47,551 nucleotides of DNA from Balamuthia mandrillaris. Lineage: Eukaryota; Discosea; Longamoebia; Balamuthiidae. A program made the position numbers and the translations under genes. Under the pieces are notes generated by a model. That model saw only the letters and a list, made by a program, of their open reading frames with translations. It was not told where the DNA came from and made no database searches. Where the stretch lies: NCBI GenBank assembly GCA_031835245.1, contig JAVKOQ010000376.1:1-47551 (forward strand). The letters run 5' to 3'. Below are positions 42,401-47,551 of the stretch, piece by piece (position 1 is the first letter of the stretch; the number at the start of each line of letters is the position of its first letter).

Positions 42401-43099
42401 AGATGAATCTGTGGTAGTAGGGACAAACCCGAGTTTGCAAAGACAGGCATTGATGGGCTTGTTCCATTGGCAAGAAGCCTACTTGCCATAGAGAGCCTTC
42501 TGAAGAGAACATACCCAATTAGAATGAATGCCATCAACAAAGCCTTCATGCTGCTCCATGAAGATCTGTTCGTCAAGGGCTCCTGCACACGCCAGCCCAA
42601 GTACGCCATGATGGCCAGGAGTAGAGGCGCTTGATAGTATTGTCTGAATGAAGCTTCGTCCTGAAGAACCACTTGGAGGTGATCATTCTGCGCTGACAAG
42701 GGCGAGAAATGAGGTGCCTCATGTTCTTTCCAAGGAGCCCAACATACTCTTTGTTGGCAGCTTCAGGCGTGAGCTTCGCTGGCAAAGATGCACACACAAT
42801 ATGCAGATTAGGTCGTCTGCCCATCCAAAGCTAATCGTCTTCTGGTCTTGGTGCTGTAGGCGGCGGAGGCGAGGACGAATCCTGGCCAGGAAATCAATCC
42901 AAACATAGTTGGACCAGTCGTCTATGAAGGTGATGAGAGGCTATTAAAAGTCGGATATTAAGTGTATTCTGAAAAGAATAAAAGAATGACAACCAGAGAA
43001 TCTCTGTGGTTGTTTCAAAGTAAGTACACCAAATCAAAAAAAAGAAAGGGGAACAAAAGAAGAAAGAAAATGGAAGGAACCTGATGTATCACAAAAGTG

Positions 43100-43245
43100 A
43101 AATGGTGATGGCAGTGATGGTGGTGATGGTGAAGGTGGCGATGGTGTTGATGATTGTGATAGTGGTGGTGATGGTCGTGATAGCAGCAATTGTGGCGATG
43201 GTGTTAATGGTGGTGACGGTGAAGATGGTGGCAATAGTGGGATGG
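43100..43245. repeat. GGTGATGGT-type minisatellite
   Basis: Degenerate 9-bp and 12-bp units (GATGGTGGTGAT) over about 145 bp. Confidence 0.8.
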
Positions 43246-43269
43246 TAATCCTGGTAATGTTAGAAAATG

Positions 43270-43507
43270 ATTGAGAGAAGAGAAGAGAAGAGAAGAGAAG
43301 AGGAGAGGAGAGGAGAGGAGAGGAGAGGAGAGGAGAGAAGAGAAGAGAAGAGAAGAGAAGAGAAGAGAAGAGAGAAGAGAAGAGAAGAGAAGAGAAGAGA
43401 AGAGAAGAGAACGAGAAGAGAAGAGAAGAGAACGAGAAGAGAACAAGAAGAGAAGAGAACGAGAAGAGAAGAGAACAAGAAGAGAAGAGAAGAGAAGAGA
43501 GAAGAGA
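43270..43507. repeat. (GAGAA)n pentanucleotide array
   Basis: About 240 bp of AGAAG/AGGAG units, all purine on the plus strand. Long frames on both strands are repeat artefacts. Confidence 0.92.
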
Positions 43508-43599
43508 TACCGCTGAAGACCATCATCAGTGCAATAGCTACCAAGTGGACAAATGGCACGTCATGATTTTGCTGTGTAGCTGTGTGGGAGCCAACACCG

Positions 43600-44228
43600 G
43601 GTCTGCTACAGTGAGGACCAAAAAGGGTAGGTCGTCATCATCATGGTTGCTGGACATAAGATAATCATGATTATCGAAAAGGGATCATACTCTGGGGGTG
43701 TGGGTGGCGCTGGCAAGGTGGTTGTGGTGTATGTGGTGAAGAAGGTAGGGGAAACGAGCAGTGGTGCTCAGAGGTTCAGTGAGTTTGCAGGTACGGAGAG
43801 CGATGGGCCACTCAGTGCAAAAAGATTCGAACCACAAGGGCTCAGGCGCTTCTAGGTTCGTTGTAGTCAAAGAGGAACGCTTGGTAAATATACTCTTACG
43901 CAAGGGTAAAGTCGGGCAGCGTGTTAGTGTGCACAGGTTGTTTGCCTTTCTTCTTTGGCAATCTGGCACTAGCCTCAACCTGGCATGGTCAAGCGTGATG
44001 CCTACAGAATCTGTAACAGATGTGAAGAAAGAAGGCAAACTAGATAAGAAGTTGCAGAAACAGCCCCAAACCTCTTCTAAAAGAGACAACAGCACAATGA
44101 GGACAAGCACAGAGTTTGAGAAACTGTTAGAAAGGAGCAAATCAAAAAGATGTGATGATCTACAACCAGGCTTCCAATCAAATGTTCAAAGAAAACCAAC
44201 TCAAGGTGGATTAAAAAGAATTGAGTGA
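43600..44228. other. Region with overlapping open frames on both strands
   Basis: A plus-strand frame 43761-44228 (155 aa, Lys/Ser-rich end) and a minus-strand frame 43685-44140 overlap. Neither shows a sure domain. The minus-strand frame may include copia GAG-pre-integrase sequence. I do not call a gene. Confidence 0.3.
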
Positions 44229-44269
44229 GCATGGAATGGAAACAGCTTTCAAGCCCCCACACCTACAAA

Positions 44270-47130
44270 CCTCCACTCATAGGTTAGGGTTAGGGAAGGG
44301 TACTCAGAACCTATGGCATTCAACTCCCCATGGTCCATTCTATAAAACTTTAAGTCTACAAGTCAATTGAATAAAGTGATATAAAGTTACAATTTTTTTA
44401 AATTTCTCATTGTAAAATACATTCAATATGTGTTTTAGCTAAGTGCTAACAAGAGAATAAAAGAGGTAAACAGAAAATAAAGAAAACAAGAGAAACAAAA
44501 GAACAGACAGAAAAAAGAAAAGAAAGAAAGAAGGGGAGAAAAAGAGGAAAAGAAAAATAGAGTAAGAAAAAGCAAAAGGAAAGAAGCAAAAAAGAATGCA
44601 ATTGCATCTAAACAAGCTTCATTCAAGATAACTTACTCATCTGTGTTCCAGACCATGGAGAATTGAATGCAACCAGTTTCAGCCTGCAATAAGATTATTT
44701 TACTCTTACAACAAACTGGAGAATCAAAACTAAAAAAAAATTTCTGAACATGTCTCTAAATAACAAAGGAAAGGTGTAGCTCTGATGAAGCGCTGCATAC
44801 ACAGCTCCAAAAAAAAAAGAAAAATGAAGGGTAGTAAAACTAAAAATCAACTTAGAGGGAGTACAAAAGGGGAAATGCACAAGTTTTGAAGTAGAAAGCA
44901 ATAACAATAAAAGCATAAAGAAAAACATAAAAAAGCTTAGTTTGCAACCAAACTAGCTTTGTTCATGAAAATTTACTCACCTATGCTCCATACCATAGGG
45001 AATCGAATGCAGCTGGTTTCAGCCTCTGAGGACATTGTGAACCCGAGAAATTAATTATTTGAATCAAAACCGAGATAATTCATTTCCACAACAAACCTGA
45101 GGTCAAAACCAAAACATACTGAACATATCTTCAGATAACAAAGGAAAGGTGCCGCTCCGACGGAGCGCTTCATTCACTGCTTTAAAAAAAAAAGAAGGAG
45201 CGAAAAACTTTTTAAAATATGACAAATATTCAATTATTACCACAAAACTATAAAAAAAAGCTAAGTTTGTAACCAAACAAGCTTTGTTCATGAAAATTTA
45301 CTCACCTATGCTCCAGACCATGGAGGATCGAATGCAGCTGGTTTCAGCCTCTGAGGACATTGCGAACCCGAGAAATTAATTATTTGAATCAAAACCAAGA
45401 TAATTCACTTCCACAACGAACCTGAGGGTCAAAACCAAAAAAAACTTTCTGAACATGTTCCCAAATAACAGAGAAAAGGTGCCGCTCCGACGGAGCGCTT
45501 CATTCACTGCTCCAAAAAAAAAGAAGTCTGTTTTTCAAAAAATACAACCAAGTCTAAACAAAATAGGGTTGTGTAGGAAAAAAAGAGTAGGTGACACAAA
45601 ATAGAGAAGTGAAAGTAGCGCTCCAACGGAGCGCTAACCCCGCGTGGTATTTTGAGAGAGAGTGAAGGAAAAATAAAAACAACCAAGTCCAAACAGAACA
45701 GGGTTGTGCAAGGAAAAAAGAGTGAGTGGTTAGGGTTAGGGGCAGGTACTCAGAACCTACGGCATTCAACTCCCCATGGTCCATTCTATAAAACTCTAAG
45801 TCTATAAGTCAATTGAATAAAGTGGCATAAAGTTACGATTTTTTCAAATTTCTCATAGAAGAACATATTCAATATGTGTTGCAACTAAGTGCTACACTGG
45901 TGGTTAATTGAACAGAAAGAAAAATAAAAAAAAGTGTTGTTCTGGCCAACTAATAAAAAGAAAGAACTTCTGGAATCTTGGTACAAAGAAAGAAAAGAAA
46001 AAAAAACAAAAAGGAAAAAAAAAAGAAAAGAATAGAAAGAGAAAAGAGGAAAAAGAAAAAAAATGAAAGGAACAATAAGAGAAAAAAAGAGCTAAAAAGA
46101 AAAGTAGGAAAAGTTAAAAATAAAAAGAAAAAGAAAGAAAGGAAAAGAAAAAAGAGAAAAACAGAAAAAGAGAAAGGAAAAAAAAGGAAACAGAGAATGA
46201 GAAAGAAAAAGAGAGAAAAAATAAGCAAAAATGAAAATGAAAAAGAAGAAATAAGAGAAAAAAAAGAAAATGGGAAGAAAGAGAAAAAAAGAAAAAGAAA
46301 AGAACAAGAAAAAGAAAAAAGAAAAAAGAAAAAAGAGAAAGTGAAAAAAAAAAGAGAAGAGAAAGATAGAGGAAGAAAAAAAAGAAGCAAAAAGAAGAAA
46401 GAAAAGAGAATAAGAAGAAAAAAAAGAGAAAGATAATGAAAGAAAAAGAAAAAATGAAAAAAAAAAGAGGGAAGAAGAGGAAAAGAAAGGAATAAAGAGA
46501 AAAAGAAGAGAAAAAAGAAAAAAGAAAAGGAAGAAAGAAAAGAGGAAGAGGAAAAGAAGAAAAGAGTGAGACAAAAAGAAAGAAAAGAAGCAAAAAAGAA
46601 TAAAGACAATGAAAAGCTTTCTCTGTCCAACTAAGTTTGCATCTAAACAAGCTCCATTCATAATAATTTACTTACCTATGCTCCAGACTATGGAGAATCG
46701 AATGCAACTGGTTTCAGCCTCTGAGGACATCATGTACCCGAGAAATTAATTATTTGAGCCAAAAACGAGATAATTCACTCCCACAACAAACCTGAGGGTC
46801 AAAACCAAAAAAAACTTTCCAAACACGTCCCCAAATAACAGAGAAAAGGTACCACTCCGACGGAGCGCTGCATATATAGTTCAAAAAAAAAAGAAGTCTG
46901 TTTTTAGAAAAATACAATCAAGTTCAAACAAAACTGAGTCATGTAAGGAAAAAAGAGAAAGTGGTTCAAATTAAGGGTGTGAAAGTAGCGCTCTGATGGA
47001 GCAGGTTAGGGTTAAGGGCGGGTACTCAGAACCTACGACATTCAACTCCCCATGGTCCATTCTATAAAACTCTAAGTCTATAAGTCTAACGGATAAAGTG
47101 GGTCAAAGTAGCAATTTTTTCAATTTTCGT
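44270..47130. repeat. Array of two interspersed repeat families
   Basis: Family A has about 180-bp copies beginning GGTTAGGGTTAGGG at 44281, 45728 and 47004, containing TACTCAGAACCTA and CCCCATGGTCCATTCTATAA. Family B has copies of about 240 bp at about 44628 (shortened), 44968, 45291 and 46663, containing GGTTTCAGCCTCTGAGGACAT, AGAAATTAATTATTTGA and, in most copies, the hairpin motif CTCCGACGGAGC. A and B share an inverted core (GCATTCAA..CCCCATGG against CCATGG..GAATGC). Copies differ by roughly 5-15 percent. Confidence 0.85.
45978..46615. repeat. Polypurine A/G tract, about 640 bp
   Basis: Almost entirely A and G on the plus strand, without a strict unit. Lies between repeat-A and repeat-B copies. 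Lys- or Phe/Ser-rich open frames here are compositional artefacts. Confidence 0.92.
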
Positions 47131-47149
47131 ATAGAAATACCTATATAAT

Positions 47150-47551
47150 CTAACAAGATATAATCATAATATCATCATCATCATCTTCATCATCATTCTC
47201 CTCTGTCTCTTCCTCTTCATCCAAGATGGATATAACTGTAGTGGTAGTAAAAGTAGGAGATGATGATGGGGAGGAAGTGTTGTCATTATCATCATCATCA
47301 TCCGATTTGTCAAAGTCCTCATCATGGGCCACCAAGTATTTGGCCTTCAAAGCATCGAGATTGTTGGAGAATTCTGTGAGGAGATTGCGCCATTTATCAT
47401 AGCAATCATTGTTGGTTTGACGTTGGGTAGGCAAGTGTTTGGCAATCTCCAACCAAGACCATCCATCACGCAAGCGCCAAGTGACAAGTCTACGGATTTC
47501 TGGTGCCTGCCAAGCGATCCGTTGTCGATGGCCATTCTTCCGATATTTGAG
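47150..47551 (-). CDS. SANT/Myb-like protein, 5' part outside window
   Basis: Open from the right edge to the stop at 47150 on the minus strand, about 133 visible residues. The N-terminal visible part has tryptophans spaced as in a Myb/SANT or trihelix domain: WQAPEIRRLVTWRLRDG, WSWLEIAKHLP and CYDKWRNLL. The C-terminus is an Asp/Glu-rich tail with Ser/Thr (DKSDDDDDNDN, EEETEENDDEDDDDD). Likely a nuclear DNA- or chromatin-binding protein. It lies directly beside the repeat array, so it could be an element-borne gene. It resembles the SANT-type protein at 15889 in general plan only. Confidence 0.6.
   Translation of the reverse strand, partial: LKYRKNGHRQRIAWQAPEIRRLVTWRLRDGWSWLEIAKHLPTQRQTNNDCYDKWRNLLTEFSNNLDALKAKYLVAHDEDFDKSDDDDDNDNTSSPSSSPTFTTTTVISILDEEEETEENDDEDDDDDIMIISC

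Larger units (their letters stand above)
42400..44000 (-). mobile_element. Ty1/copia retroelement fossil
   Basis: Short recognisable pieces on the minus strand: integrase-like near 42880-42945 (FIDDWSNYVWIDFLA) and reverse-transcriptase-like near 42420-42580 (EQHEGFVDGIHSNWVC). A possible GAG-pre-integrase zinc region lies near 43930-43990 (weak). Simple repeats at 43100-43507 lie between the pieces. Badly broken and old; limits are uncertain and no terminal repeats were found. Confidence 0.6.

Noticed and set aside
43685-44140. 151-aa minus-strand frame as a host gene
   Set aside because: No domain for a host gene; possibly part of the copia fossil, but too weak to call.
44281-44300. True telomere at TTAGGG-like sequence
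   Set aside because: Only two tandem units in each of three internal copies, with unrelated sequence on both sides.
45950-46661. Large Phe/Leu/Ser-rich and Lys-rich frames
   Set aside because: They come only from the A/G composition of the tract; all six frames are biased and no domain is visible.

Overview
Nuclear DNA of a microbial eukaryote (protist). Most host genes are split by short GT-AG introns, there is a eukaryotic tRNA-Lys with a Pol III T-run, and the proteins are eukaryotic: a PPT1-like thioesterase, a septin, NMNAT, a BLOC-2 subunit (HPS3), a RING protein and a LicD/fukutin-like transferase. The lineage cannot be fixed from the sequence. Cys-Pro-Trp ankyrin repeats, a septin with membrane segments, and Crinkler/RHS-type NTPases suggest a free-living or host-associated protist rather than an animal, plant or ordinary fungus.

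Positions 1-14515 form a compact gene block: PPT1-like (+, 5' end outside the window), septin (+), four-helix membrane protein (+), tRNA-Lys(CTT) (-), NMNAT (+), HPS3 (-, 16 exons), F-box/ankyrin protein (+), RING protein (+) and LicD-like protein (-). Convergent neighbours lie only 50-60 bp apart. Many introns carry CT-type microsatellites that are pyrimidine-rich on the sense strand of their own gene.

Positions 14516-34300 are mostly mobile DNA. A terminal-inverted-repeat element carrying a SANT/Myb-like gene (14690-16802) is followed by a fossil Ty3/gypsy retroelement (17505-17725 and 27108-30314). A 9.4-kb CACTA-like DNA transposon (17726-27105) sits inside the retroelement with a 2-bp target duplication. 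It encodes a Transposase_21-type protein on the plus strand and a divergent, repeat-rich accessory gene on the minus strand. Next come a 131-bp inverted-repeat pair, a hAT-type MITE with 8-bp target duplications, and a zinc-finger gene of unrecognised family.

Positions 34300-47551 hold an apparently whole Crinkler-like NTPase/nuclease gene (34931-37642), LINE remnants, a broken second Crinkler/RHS-like gene overlapped at its 3' end by a Ty1/copia fossil, GA-rich and GGTGAT-like repeats, and a roughly 2.9-kb array of interspersed repeats with TTAGGG-like and hairpin motifs. A partial SANT/Myb-like gene runs off the right edge.

Exon-intron structures were assembled by eye from splice signals, reading phase and remembered family alignments. 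No search or transcript data were available.
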